Under the pieces are notes generated by a model. That model did no database searches, was not told where the DNA came from, and worked only from the letters and a program-made list of their open reading frames with translations. From assembly GCF_014534745.1 (NCBI RefSeq), contig NZ_JACVVP010000009.1:124001-188000 (forward strand): DNA of 64,000 bases. The letters are read 5' to 3'. The translations under genes and the position numbers were made by a program. Of the stretch, positions 19,801-27,886 are shown piece by piece (within the stretch, counting starts at the first letter, position 1; each line of letters opens with the position of its first letter). Source of the DNA: Flammeovirga sp. EKP202 (GTDB lineage Bacteria; Bacteroidota; Bacteroidia; Cytophagales; Flammeovirgaceae).

Positions 19801-20765
19801 ATTATGATGCACAAGGTTCAGGTATTGTCAGGATAACTCCAACTTATGGGAGTATGTCTGATGATCAATTTCTAATTTGGGGACATGATAATGGTACTGC
19901 TGAATCAATTGAAATGACAGATATTCCATCTGGAGTTACAGCAAGATTTGAAAGAGTATGGAGAGTAAGTGAAGTAAGCTCATTTAATTTAGCGGTAGAT
20001 GTTGGACGTTTAGAAATATACTTTGAATTGATTGGTTATGATTATATTTCATCACCAAACTTGGTACTGTTGATAGATACTGATAATGATGGCTTTTTTA
20101 GTGATGAAACACCAATTTATGGAGCAGAAACGTATGGAGATTATTTCTTATTTTCAAACGTAGATAAAATCACAAACAACAGAAGATTTACATTAGGCAC
20201 AACCAATGGGGTGATGGCAAATTTAGACCTTCCAATAGAATTATCTCTCTTTAAAGCAAAAGTTGTGGATAATGAACAAGTGCATCTGATGTGGAAAACA
20301 GCAAGTGAGACCAATAATGAATACTTTACGATTTTTAAATCAGTTGATGGTCGTAAGTGGGAGGAATTAGTAAAAATAGCGGGTGCAGGAAATTCTAGTC
20401 AAGCTTTAAGTTACTCTTATATAGATCAAAATCCTTTTATTGGAGTAAGTTATTATCGATTAAAACAAACAGACTTTGATAGTAAATACGAATACAGTAA
20501 TGCTTTGAAAGTTTATTTAAAAGATCTAAATACTCAGTCATTAAAATTATTTCCTAATCCAACTGAAGGAAGTTTTAGTGTTATTGGTAACAATGCTGAT
20601 TTAAAGAAAATGAGAGTCTATAATGTTCTTGGCCAAGAAGTAACAGGTTTAGTGGTACTGATAAGTGACCAAGGAAATAGGGTAGATTTAGATGCATCAA
20701 AATTAAAGAAAGGACTTTATTACTTAAAAACTAGAACCTCATCTTTAAGATTCTATAGAAAGTAA
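13857..20765 (+). CDS. Giant secreted five-module LamG-like protein with T9SS type A sorting domain
   Basis: 2302 residues with signal peptide (cleavage near YTFSQ, residue 22). Five modules of about 415-430 residues begin with GP(G/A)G(V/I)G at residues 24, 449, 863, 1278 and 1707. Each has a concanavalin/LamG-like half, ending in an ALNEAQ-type and (N/H)xLSAKYxIPL motif. A second half follows, with DVAGIGRVD, a WGH(D/N)NG motif and WRVSEV. Each module also has an acidic loop of the type VDTDNDGxFxDETPI that resembles calcium-binding loops. The tail (about 2120-2302) has a beta-sandwich part and then LKLFPNPTEGSFSV with a terminal KGLYYLKT, a T9SS type A domain. Likely a surface adhesin or glycan-binding protein; no catalytic motif is seen. 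Several other Bacteroidota proteins share this LamG-plus-WGHDNG layout, but their function is not established to my knowledge. Confidence 0.85.
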   Translation: MRYYLLISLLLFYSSVNYTFSQTGPGGVGTTDGTSTLEYWLDANNGVSGASPITSLTDLSGNFIAHSIQGNPALTDNKLNGRSVITFDGIGDHIKTTLSINTDNIPNATIIAVYTPRIDDAGAVWGEDNIDWDRFLIDKSNNMTIINSAISLGPSDLTLYDIPKLFTAGEAVISNVFYQEGVVNGTTVTVNEELVGSATANHGYGYSSVDFTIGAIGYRGFEEFFFDGDIAEVIVFSEALNEAERRIISNYLSAKYNIPLTSYDDYVQDDNSNGDFDFDVAGIGRVDISNISQDGKGSGIVRILNPTDLDDGEFLYWGHNNGTQEAIETSDVPLGVSARFNRLWRVSEVVSNSNTAVDVGSIDIRFDLSGLGVIDPADISLLVDTDNDGVFNDETPITGATYLGSNIYEFTGVSSLSNNVRFTVGTSGGTSLTVLDKDNYIATTSQPLGPGGVGSTDGTSNLDYWMDANNGVIASGSVTAIEDLSGNAIASTITGDPILTTLAMNGYSTITFDGVGDYIVTNLSINKNDLDKVSVVSVYRARIVDAGGVWGEDDGEFDRFILDLSSASPYLNNSVSTGSGTEADINNIFPVGSSVITSVLFDEGETNGSYVYANETLERTFTSIAFSETSNNFTIGNIGSLITEYDFDGDISEVAVYGDAINEAQRIIIHNALSAKYNVPLTSNDLYDGDDSANGNYDHEVAGVGKIDVDNVHLDAQGSIVRMIPVDNLEDNSFFFWGHNNGRLEATEKSDIPLELVRRFERVWRVSEVNTSSTSIDIGGLDIYLDLSGFTLKSGEGLALLVDTDGDGSFKDESPIFGAVASGDYYFFSNVTALTDNVTFTFGTNDDSNTPLLSDFFVNAPKGPGGIGNTYGTSDLEYWIDANNGITGTDQITGVSNLSGTSSTNIVYGNPELIASAMNGYNTIRFDGTRDYITTDLSINKGDMEKASIVSVYKPRIEFSGGVWGEFEDASDRFLLDQSSGSLNNSIANGDATVTDINNIFPVGSSVITTVIFQAGIADDNYVYANETLESNFDLNTNTATTSNTFTIGNIGSLEASHDFDGDISEIVLYKEALNDAQRIILHNSLSAKYDIPLTSNDLYDEDDASNGDYDHDVAGIGRVDADNYHYDAQGTGIVRITPTSGSLADDQFLIWGHDNGTQEALEEVDVPAGVASRFSRVWRVSEVNTSKASIDVGNLEIYFDLGEFTITNKDALVLLVDTNNDGLFSDETPITGVNEYGDYYYFSNVSALTDNSRFTLGTTDASSISLLSDFFTKAPTGPAGIGNFESNVAWLNLNNNSAYSDEGVNQAFNEEKVRQWNDNSGNSRNAFSTDTDHQPVYVTDVLNGQSALRFEGDQFIDLPSLDMNSTTSATYIVAFQDTASTLGNHYDDLGDFIVDRTTESSPLFNLKLIDTNNYAYQKRNNAGSDIGGPVSTTSVNTDPKIIGYEREYGVDYRLYYNNTLEDSEVESDGPSTPPDPRLGRHILQPNTGLRGYMYEFIVYNEALNDAQMIIVNNYLSAKYDIPLGSYDLYDEDDSSNGDFDFEVTGIGRVDADNYHYDAEGSGIVRITPSSGILSDNQFMIWGHDNGNLEALETVDVPTLVEARFNRVWRVSEVDNTGASTDIGAVDIYFNLEGFEDLTASDLVLIVDTDNDGSFTNETSIFSAVEYGKYFVFQNVTALSDNVRFTLGTADEANSPLKTAFISGARGPGGVGNDDNNLVWLKADENVYSDEGITLAVSGDNVRQWNNQHDNGINAYSETVSFQPIYAENVQNGQPGLRFSGTNYMDLNSLGISGNSSATYVVAFQDTTVGTLGNLSGGLGDYIIDRSSDSDSEWPLYSLKKLNGNFYGYQKRTDDNTNLGGITSTTAINTDPKVIQYQRNYGESYEMFYNNTLESSLEDTDGFITPQQPRLGHETNGFRGYMYEFAIYNEGLNEAQTIIVNNYLAAKYDINLTSNDIYDEDKSGDYDFDVAGIGQVDAENYHYDAQGSGIVRITPTYGSMSDDQFLIWGHDNGTAESIEMTDIPSGVTARFERVWRVSEVSSFNLAVDVGRLEIYFELIGYDYISSPNLVLLIDTDNDGFFSDETPIYGAETYGDYFLFSNVDKITNNRRFTLGTTNGVMANLDLPIELSLFKAKVVDNEQVHLMWKTASETNNEYFTIFKSVDGRKWEELVKIAGAGNSSQALSYSYIDQNPFIGVSYYRLKQTDFDSKYEYSNALKVYLKDLNTQSLKLFPNPTEGSFSVIGNNADLKKMRVYNVLGQEVTGLVVLISDQGNRVDLDASKLKKGLYYLKTRTSSLRFYRK

Positions 20766-21030
20766 TCTAAGCGTAAGAAGTCAAAGTGAATGTATTTTGA
20801 CGTATATATTATTAAGATTGGTATAGTTTAGATTTTAAATATGTGAAGTTTATATCGACTTTGATGCTGATCAAATCGATGGTTGGTAGGTAAAATAATA
20901 ATAAATGCAATGCTTTGTTTGTACTTAATTAGAGGTAATTAAGATAATTTTTAAAGCTTAAAGAGTGTACATAAAAATAGTATATTTTGTTCTAATGGAA
21001 AGGATGTTTTTTTGAGGCATTTCTTTTTAA

Positions 21031-21103
21031 GGAGTAATTAAAACGGTTAAATTATGCATTAAATAGTGTGATATGAGCATGCCGTTTTGATTACTCCATT
21101 TTT
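21031..21103. terminator. Bidirectional terminator with long loop
   Basis: A 16-bp stem: GGAGTAATTAAAACGG (21031-21046) pairs with 21082-21097 with one G-U pair. The 35-base loop contains ATGCAT. T runs follow on both strands, as expected between two convergent genes. Confidence 0.8.
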
Positions 21104-21109
21104 TAGATT

Positions 21110-24028
21110 TTAGATCGCCATTAAATACTCCTCTAAACTGTCATCAATGTTAAGTTCAAGTCTTTTCCTTAGTCTTTTTCGAGCTACTTTCACACTATTG
21201 AGTGATATTCCAAGAATAGCAGCAATGTCCTTGCTTGACATATTGAGTTTAATGAGATTACAGAGCCTAAGATTTCCCTCGGTTAAATCGGGATGTTTTT
21301 CCTTTAATTTTTGAGCGAAATTTTGGTGTACCTCTGAGAATAGACCATTTAACGTTTTCCAATCATTTTCAATATTTTCAGCCTGTTTTATTTCACGTCG
21401 AATACTGTTGATTTTATTTTTAGAGATAGGGTCATTTGACTTCTGAAGTTCCTCAAGACTTCTGTCAATTTGATAGACCAAAGAATTCATATGTGCTAAA
21501 CGTAACACATGAGTTGTCAATTCTTTTTCCCGAATTTTTAATGTCTCTTTAATCAGTTGTGCTTTTTGGTTTTCAACTTCGATAATATCAATTTCTTTAT
21601 TGAGGAGTTCTTGTGTTCGTTCCTTAACAATTCTGTTTAAAGCTAATTTTTGATGCTTCAAGTTCCTGATATACATGTAATAAATGGTAAGTCCAATTAC
21701 GAGAAGAAGCACTAAAATGATAAACTTAAAAAGAGGTGTTTCCCAATAATAAGCTTCTAAAATAACCGGAAAACTTAATGTAGAACCCCAAATTTGATTT
21801 TTGTATCTACATCTTATCTCAAAGAAATAGGTTCCACTTGGAAGGTTAGAATAAAGCATAGAGGAATTGGACAAGGTTTGATTCCAGTTTTCTTCAAAAT
21901 TTCTAAGTCTATATTCATACTCAATATTATGTTGATAATTATATTCTAGGCCAAAATAATTTAGATAAAATGTTCTCTGTTCAGGAGTGAGTACAATCTG
22001 GCGTACTTGAGAAATATCAATGTCTTTGTTCATCAATTGATTTCTTACTAAAGTGATAGTATTGACTTTAATCTTTGGTATATTTTGTAAGAATGAAATA
22101 GTTTTTGTGGGGTTGAAAATATTTAAACCTTCGGTACCTCCAAAGATTAAAAAGTTGTTTTTTAACATCAATGAAGCCCCTACATTAAATTGTTTTCCTT
22201 GAAGGCCATCTTCTTCTGTAAACATTCTTATGCTTTCATCTTTTGGGTTATAAGAAGCTATACCTTGATTAGTTGATAGCCATAAAGCACCATGGGAGTC
22301 ATTTTCAATAGCATAAATTACTTTATTAGGTAATTGAGCATTGATGCTTGAGGCATACAAAGAGTCTGTCTGACGATCCAACTTCCATAATCCATTTCCG
22401 AATGTGCCAATCCATAAATTCAGTTTGTCATCTTCCGCAATGGAGATGATGGCATTATTAATATTGATGTTTTGATTCTTTCTACTTTTAAAATGGATCT
22501 GTTTAAAAGTATTGGTCTCTTTATCATATCTGTTTAAACCATTAAAAGTGCCTATCCAAATGTCTCCCTTAATATCCCTGTAAATTTTCCTTGTATCATT
22601 ATTGGAAATAGATGAGACATCCAATGGGTTATTTTTAAAGCGAATAAAAGTTTTTTTGTCAAGGTCTAATTTTACAACCCCATTGGTGGTCGCTAGCCAA
22701 ATATTCCCATAATAATCCTCTTCAATATCCCAGACATTATCCGTGGATAAATCATCATTGAATTGATCAATTGCATCTAACGGAGATAGTATATTTTCAT
22801 CATTTAATATACGAAGCCCACTCTGGTAGGTACCCACCAGAATCTTGTCTTTTACCTTTTTTAGTGAAATGACATATTGATTGGAGACTATATTTTGGAT
22901 ATTCCCATTTTTAATATTGAGTTTATCCACTCCTCCGCCATCAGTACCAATAAGGATTTCATTTTGATTTAATTGTTCAAACGATGTGACACTGTTATGG
23001 GATAACCCTTTTCCATACGTTTTATCTTCGCTCAATGTAAAGAAGGGATCATTTTCATTATAAAGTTGTAATCCATTTCCGAAAGTGCCAATCCAAATAT
23101 TATGATGAGCACCGTAGTAAAGAAAATTAATTGTTCTATTGGTACATTTATGATGAAGCAAAGTATAGGGCTTATAGTTCTCTTCCTTTTTTAGACGAAC
23201 AATACCATTACCTTCCGTTCCAAGCCAAATGTTTCCGACATTATCTTCCGTGATAGACTTTATTTTGTTGGTTCCAGTGTAAAGCTTCTTCATCTTAAAA
23301 TGCTGATCAAGGCTGTATAAATCCCCCTTGGAAGTACCAATGTAAATTGTATTGTCAATTGCCTTTAAAGAGAAAACAGATTTCCCATTGAAATCATTAA
23401 GTACAGGAACGTTAATAGAATCATGCGTTTTTGAATTATAAATGGATATACCTTGATCATGTCCTACTAATATGTAGCCTTGATAGGAAAGAATTGCATT
23501 AATAGAGGCATTGCTATTAGGGATTTTATAATACTTTTCCTGATTTTTAGAGTAAAAAACGCCTAAATTATTTACGCCCACCCACTGTTCATTTTCAATG
23601 GACCATGTAATCCCTTTAACGTCTTCGACCTCCTCCCTATTTTCGAGCACAATTCTTTGGACCTGCTTATTTTTCAGATTCATCCTTTCAAGTGCACCAT
23701 TGGTACCTATCCATAAATAATTTTCTTTAGGATCAATAGCCAAGCATCGAATCGTATTAAAATTTAAACCATTAGTGATGACGTCAGAAGCATTGAATGA
23801 TCTAAACGTATTACCATCAAAGATATTGAGGCCATCATCAGTCCCAATCCATAAAAAACCATTTTTATCGTAAACAATTGCATTGACATTGTTCTGGGAC
23901 AACCCCTGTTTGGTAGTAAATCCGGATAGTTTAACTGGTGTTAGATTGTTCGATAATACTGAAGGCGTCGTTAATAGTGTGCATAGAAGAATAGCAAGGC
24001 CACTCTTAAGCAATGTTAGCTGATGCAT
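21110..24028 (-). CDS. Membrane-bound beta-propeller/Y_Y_Y sensor with C-terminal LuxR-type HTH
   Basis: 972 residues. A signal peptide (cut near SVLS, residue 26) is followed by many Reg_prop beta-propeller repeats of the type NxWIGTxxGLxxxD (about 30-650). A Y_Y_Y domain follows (about 690-755, YEYRLRNFEENW and LPSGTYFFEIRC). One membrane helix (about 765-787), a coiled coil (about 790-900) and a GerE/LuxR helix-turn-helix come next (LTEGNLRLCNLIKLNMSSKDIAAILGIS, about 913-960). There is no kinase, ATPase or receiver domain, so a periplasmic signal would be coupled directly to DNA binding. Its 5' end faces the N-glycan locus across a 468-base gap, so it is the likely regulator of that locus (inference). 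Confidence 0.9.
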   Translation of the reverse strand: MHQLTLLKSGLAILLCTLLTTPSVLSNNLTPVKLSGFTTKQGLSQNNVNAIVYDKNGFLWIGTDDGLNIFDGNTFRSFNASDVITNGLNFNTIRCLAIDPKENYLWIGTNGALERMNLKNKQVQRIVLENREEVEDVKGITWSIENEQWVGVNNLGVFYSKNQEKYYKIPNSNASINAILSYQGYILVGHDQGISIYNSKTHDSINVPVLNDFNGKSVFSLKAIDNTIYIGTSKGDLYSLDQHFKMKKLYTGTNKIKSITEDNVGNIWLGTEGNGIVRLKKEENYKPYTLLHHKCTNRTINFLYYGAHHNIWIGTFGNGLQLYNENDPFFTLSEDKTYGKGLSHNSVTSFEQLNQNEILIGTDGGGVDKLNIKNGNIQNIVSNQYVISLKKVKDKILVGTYQSGLRILNDENILSPLDAIDQFNDDLSTDNVWDIEEDYYGNIWLATTNGVVKLDLDKKTFIRFKNNPLDVSSISNNDTRKIYRDIKGDIWIGTFNGLNRYDKETNTFKQIHFKSRKNQNININNAIISIAEDDKLNLWIGTFGNGLWKLDRQTDSLYASSINAQLPNKVIYAIENDSHGALWLSTNQGIASYNPKDESIRMFTEEDGLQGKQFNVGASLMLKNNFLIFGGTEGLNIFNPTKTISFLQNIPKIKVNTITLVRNQLMNKDIDISQVRQIVLTPEQRTFYLNYFGLEYNYQHNIEYEYRLRNFEENWNQTLSNSSMLYSNLPSGTYFFEIRCRYKNQIWGSTLSFPVILEAYYWETPLFKFIILVLLLVIGLTIYYMYIRNLKHQKLALNRIVKERTQELLNKEIDIIEVENQKAQLIKETLKIREKELTTHVLRLAHMNSLVYQIDRSLEELQKSNDPISKNKINSIRREIKQAENIENDWKTLNGLFSEVHQNFAQKLKEKHPDLTEGNLRLCNLIKLNMSSKDIAAILGISLNSVKVARKRLRKRLELNIDDSLEEYLMAI

Positions 24029-24496
24029 GTTCAGAGTTTATGTAGTAGTGTTATTGTTGTTTAATATTTCTTAAATATGCATTTATTAACGTTAATATTC
24101 AAATAATATTGGAGTTACTTTAACAAGGGTTATGTAGGTGTATATTGTTTGATACAATTGCAAATTGTTGTAATTGAGATGTATACATTAGGAAAAGATT
24201 GATTTGTACGATATGAAAAGTATTTAATTTTTTTTCGATAAAAATACCTCAAAAATAAAAGTGTGTGATGATTACCCCCTATGATCGATCAAGAAAACAA
24301 TAGTTGCTCGGTGATGCTCTTATTGAAGTACAAATGACACTTGAAATGTATGGAATGTCTTTCTTTTTGCGTGATTATTGTTAATAAATATCATTTGTTT
24401 AAGCATGTTTATGCGTGTTTGTGCGTTTATTTCAATCGAACGTGTATATTTAACACGTTAAATAATTACTAAACCCTCAATTTTTATTTAGAAACT
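24029..24496. promoter_or_regulatory. Divergent regulatory region with phased repeats and inverted repeat
   Basis: 468 bases between the propeller/LuxR gene and the N-glycan locus, with no gene. Two tandem 10-bp units GCATGTTTAT and GCGTGTTTGT (24403-24422) are followed by a partial unit GCGTTTAT; a similar GCGTGATTAT lies at 24369-24378. A perfect inverted repeat AACGTGT-n7-ACACGTT lies at 24439-24459, 37 bases before the start of the asparaginase gene. The helical spacing and position suit operator sites. Confidence 0.5.
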
Positions 24497-25477
24497 ATGG
24501 GTAGCAGAAGAGATTTTTTAAAAATTTCGGCATTAACTTCAGCCGCAATGATTTCACCTTCATTATCTGCTTTTTCATTTGCAGGAAAGAGAAAAGGGAC
24601 TAAACCTTTAATGATATCGACTTGGAATCATGGTTTTGGATCTAATGAAGCAGGTTGGGAGATTTTAAAAGAAGGAGGCTCTGCATTGGATGCTGTAGAA
24701 GCAGGTGTAAGAGTACCCGAAGCTGACCCTAAGGAAAGAAGTGTTGGATATGGAGGATTGCCTGATCGTGATGGAAAAGTAACATTAGATGCATGTATCA
24801 TGAATCATGACTATGAATGTGGTGCGGTGGCTGCTCTTGAAAATATCATGCATCCAATTTCTGTAGCACGATTAGTAATGGAAAAAACACCTCATGCAAT
24901 GTTAGTAGGTGAAGGAGCGAAAACTTTCGCATTGAAAGAAGGTTTCAAAGAGGAAAACCTATTAACAGAGCGATCGAAAAAAGACTGGGAAGAATGGTTG
25001 AAAAAATCAGAATACAAACCAGTGATTAATATTGAAAACCACGATACTATTGGAGCTTTAGCCATTGATGCAAAAGGACATATTGCAGGTGCTTGTACAA
25101 CATCAGGTGCTGCTTATAAAATGCATGGAAGAGTAGGTGATTCACCTTTGATTGGTGCAGGACTTTTTGTTGATGGAGAAATTGGAGCCGCTTGTGCAAC
25201 TGGTTTAGGAGAAGCAGTGATCAGAACAGCAGGTTCAGCCATGGTAGTGGAACATATGAGAATGGGCAAATCACCTGTAGAAGCATGTGAGATTGCAGTA
25301 AAAAGAATTATGGATACGCACAAAACGCGTATGGAAAACCTCCAAGTTGGATTCTTGGCCATCAATAAAAATGGTGAATACGGAGGTTACAGTATTAGAA
25401 ATGGATTCAACTACGCGATTGTAGATACGGAAAATGGAAATAGAATGGAAGATGCTCAATTCAAAATGGAATGGTAG
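24497..25477 (+). CDS. Glycosylasparaginase (aspartylglucosaminidase), Tat-exported Ntn hydrolase
   Basis: Cleaves the N-glycosidic amide between GlcNAc and asparagine, the last step in dismantling N-glycoproteins. 326 residues. A twin-arginine signal (GSRRDFLKISALTSAAM) indicates folded export to the periplasm. The family is an N-terminal nucleophile hydrolase that cleaves itself before a catalytic Thr; the motif NHDTIGALA places this at Thr184. Substrate loop GRVGDSPLIGAGLF and GLGEAVIRT are also conserved. ALDAVEAGVRVPEADP matches the family N-terminus. It is the first gene of a run with GH92 and GH20 genes, 56 bases before the next gene, so they are probably co-transcribed. Confidence 0.93.
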   Translation: MGSRRDFLKISALTSAAMISPSLSAFSFAGKRKGTKPLMISTWNHGFGSNEAGWEILKEGGSALDAVEAGVRVPEADPKERSVGYGGLPDRDGKVTLDACIMNHDYECGAVAALENIMHPISVARLVMEKTPHAMLVGEGAKTFALKEGFKEENLLTERSKKDWEEWLKKSEYKPVINIENHDTIGALAIDAKGHIAGACTTSGAAYKMHGRVGDSPLIGAGLFVDGEIGAACATGLGEAVIRTAGSAMVVEHMRMGKSPVEACEIAVKRIMDTHKTRMENLQVGFLAINKNGEYGGYSIRNGFNYAIVDTENGNRMEDAQFKMEW

Positions 25478-25533
25478 CATTGACTTATTCTCACTAAAAT
25501 CAAAATTACTTATAACAATAACTACCCTTATCG

Positions 25534-27759
25534 ATGATTAAATTAAGGTCAGCCTTACTAGCTTTATTAATCCTACCTTTCTTAGGTGCTTGTACTTCTT
25601 CTGAGAAGGAACAGACATCTTCAAAAAAAGTAAGATATACAGATTACGTTAATCCTTTTGTTGGGACAGATGGTCCAGGTAATACCTATCCAGGAGCTAC
25701 TGTTCCTCATGGTATGGTGCAACTTTCGCCAGACAACGGTTATGGTGGATGGGATAGAATCGCAGGATATTTCTGGCCAGATTCAACAATTGCAGGTTTT
25801 TCTCATACTCACTTGTCAGGTACAGGTGCAGGAGATTTATATGACATTTTAGTCATGCCTTTCAACAGTAAATCAGACAGAACACTGACTGAAAATGGAA
25901 ATGTGCGTCCAGTTTCATTGTTCTCACACGATCAAGAAAAAGCAGAGCCAGGTTATTATGCAGTGGATTTATTGGATTATAATATCCACGCTGAAATGAC
26001 TGCTACTTCTAGAACTGGTTTTCATAAATATACTTTCCCGAAGGACGATAAATCTCAAATTTATATCAACTTAGGTTATGCCTTGAACTGGGACGGGCCT
26101 ACAGATACATATTTGAAGGTAATCGACAATCAAACAGTTGTAGGTTACAGATTTTCATCAGGATGGGCACCTGTCCAAAAAGAATACTTTGTAGCGAAAT
26201 TCAGTGTTCCATTCACTTCTTATCAGTTAGTGAATTCTGTAAAAGGAGATGATCTTAAAGTAGTGGAAGGCAATGAGATTCAAGCTTTGAAAACAAGAGG
26301 TTATTTCAATTTTGATACACCAAATGATAAAAATGAAGTCTTGGTAAAAGTGGCGCTTTCATCATCAAGCATTGAAGGAGCACAAAAGAACTTAGCGGCT
26401 GAGAATACAACTTGGGATTTTGATCAAGTAAGAAAAGAAGCTTCTGATACTTGGGAAACTGAATTGGAAAAAATCAAAGTTTCTTCTATGAATGAGGAGC
26501 ATTTGAAAGTTTTCTATACAGCAATGTATCAATCATTATTAGCTCCAACTTTACATTCAGATGTTGATGGTGCTTACAAAGGTGCGGACCAGAAAAATCA
26601 CGTAGCCAAAGGTTATAAAAAATACGATACATTCTCTTTATGGGATACTTATAGAGCAGCACACCCGCTGTATACTATGATCCATACACAAAGAGTACCG
26701 GATATGATTAATTCATTCCTTTCTCAATATGATGAAACAGGTTTACTTCCTGTATGGTCAATGAAAGGTAACGAAACAAATATGATGATTGGGTACCACG
26801 CTGTTCCTGTAATTACTGATGCTTATTTCAAAGGAATCAAAGGTTTTGATGTTGAAAAAGCGTATGAAGCATGTAAGGCATCAGCGATGAATGAGAAAGG
26901 GGATGCAATGGCGGATTATATTAAATTAGGTTATGTTCCTTTGAATTATGATCATGAAAACTGGTCAGTTTCTAAAACATTAGAATATGCTTATGATGAT
27001 TGGTGTATTGCTGAGTTTGCAAAAGCATTAGGAAAGGATGAAGATTACAAATATTTCGCGAAGCGAGCTGAAAACTGGAGACATCATTATGATGAAGAAT
27101 CTTCATTTATGCGTCCAAAAGATAGAAAAGGTAATTTCATCAAAGATTTCCTTCCGAAAGATTATACAGATCATTTCTGCGAAAGTAACGCTTGGCAATA
27201 TTTCTTCTATGTACCACAAAACATTGAAGGATTGATTGATGCAATGGGTGGTGCTGACCGTTTTGAACAACGTTTAGATTCTATGTTCTCTTACTACCCA
27301 ACTGCGGAAGATGAATTGCCAATTTTCTCAACAGGTATGATTGGTCAATACGCACACGGTAACGAGCCAAGTCACCACGTAGCTTATTTATACAACTACA
27401 TCAATAAGCCAGCAAAAGGTCAGAAATTGATCCGCGAAATCATGAATACACAATACAAGTCTACGCCTGATGGTGTTTGTGGTAATGAGGATTGTGGTCA
27501 GATGTCTTCATGGTTTATCTTAAGTTCAATCGGTATTTACCCTGTTAACCCTGGTAACGCAATGTACGACTTAGGTACTCCATTATTCAACAATGCTACG
27601 GTTCAATTGGGTAATGGAAACACATTGAATATTGTTGCAAAAACAGTGTCTGATGCCAAGCCAACAGTGAAGAAAGTACTTTTCAACGGAGAGGAAATCA
27701 AAGGTTGGAAAATCAGTCATAACGAATTGATGAAAGGAGGAACTTTAGAGTTCATTTAA
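25534..27759 (+). CDS. GH92 alpha-mannosidase, lipoprotein
   Basis: Exo-acting, calcium-dependent alpha-mannosidase family, 741 residues. A lipoprotein signal ends at LGAC (lipidated Cys near residue 20). The N-terminal beta-sandwich begins DYVNPFVGTDGPGNTYPGATVPHGMVQLSPD, the family signature. The (alpha/alpha)6 domain contains FSLWDTYRAAHP, ESNAWQY, GNEPSHH (609-615) and GNEDCGQMSSW (650-660). It would remove terminal alpha-mannose from high-mannose N-glycans; linkage preference cannot be read from sequence. It lies between glycosylasparaginase and GH20 genes. Surface or periplasmic location is not certain. Confidence 0.94.
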   Translation: MIKLRSALLALLILPFLGACTSSEKEQTSSKKVRYTDYVNPFVGTDGPGNTYPGATVPHGMVQLSPDNGYGGWDRIAGYFWPDSTIAGFSHTHLSGTGAGDLYDILVMPFNSKSDRTLTENGNVRPVSLFSHDQEKAEPGYYAVDLLDYNIHAEMTATSRTGFHKYTFPKDDKSQIYINLGYALNWDGPTDTYLKVIDNQTVVGYRFSSGWAPVQKEYFVAKFSVPFTSYQLVNSVKGDDLKVVEGNEIQALKTRGYFNFDTPNDKNEVLVKVALSSSSIEGAQKNLAAENTTWDFDQVRKEASDTWETELEKIKVSSMNEEHLKVFYTAMYQSLLAPTLHSDVDGAYKGADQKNHVAKGYKKYDTFSLWDTYRAAHPLYTMIHTQRVPDMINSFLSQYDETGLLPVWSMKGNETNMMIGYHAVPVITDAYFKGIKGFDVEKAYEACKASAMNEKGDAMADYIKLGYVPLNYDHENWSVSKTLEYAYDDWCIAEFAKALGKDEDYKYFAKRAENWRHHYDEESSFMRPKDRKGNFIKDFLPKDYTDHFCESNAWQYFFYVPQNIEGLIDAMGGADRFEQRLDSMFSYYPTAEDELPIFSTGMIGQYAHGNEPSHHVAYLYNYINKPAKGQKLIREIMNTQYKSTPDGVCGNEDCGQMSSWFILSSIGIYPVNPGNAMYDLGTPLFNNATVQLGNGNTLNIVAKTVSDAKPTVKKVLFNGEEIKGWKISHNELMKGGTLEFI

Positions 27760-27801
27760 TATAAAAATTAGGGCCGCCTTCAGTAAAAGTCCTATAAAAT
27801 T

Positions 27802-27839
27802 TCATCATCACCCATGGCATCAGTTGTGGGTGATGATGA
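27802..27839 (+). terminator. Intercistronic hairpin between GH92 and GH20 genes
   Basis: Perfect 13-bp stem TCATCATCACCCA (27802-27814) with 27827-27839 and a 12-base loop. The tail TTAAAATC is not a strong T run. It may stop part of the transcripts or protect the upstream mRNA, setting a lower level for GH20 and later genes. Confidence 0.5.
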
Positions 27840-27886
27840 TTAAAATCTACTACTAAGACTTAACTAATCCATTAAACAAATCTGAA

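Noticed and set aside
14886..19975. Regularly spaced DNA repeats (TGGAGAGTAAGTGAAGT) about every 1250-1300 bases, possible repeat array
   Set aside because: They encode the conserved WRVSEV motif of the five protein modules and lie inside one open frame, so they are coding repeats and not an array such as CRISPR.
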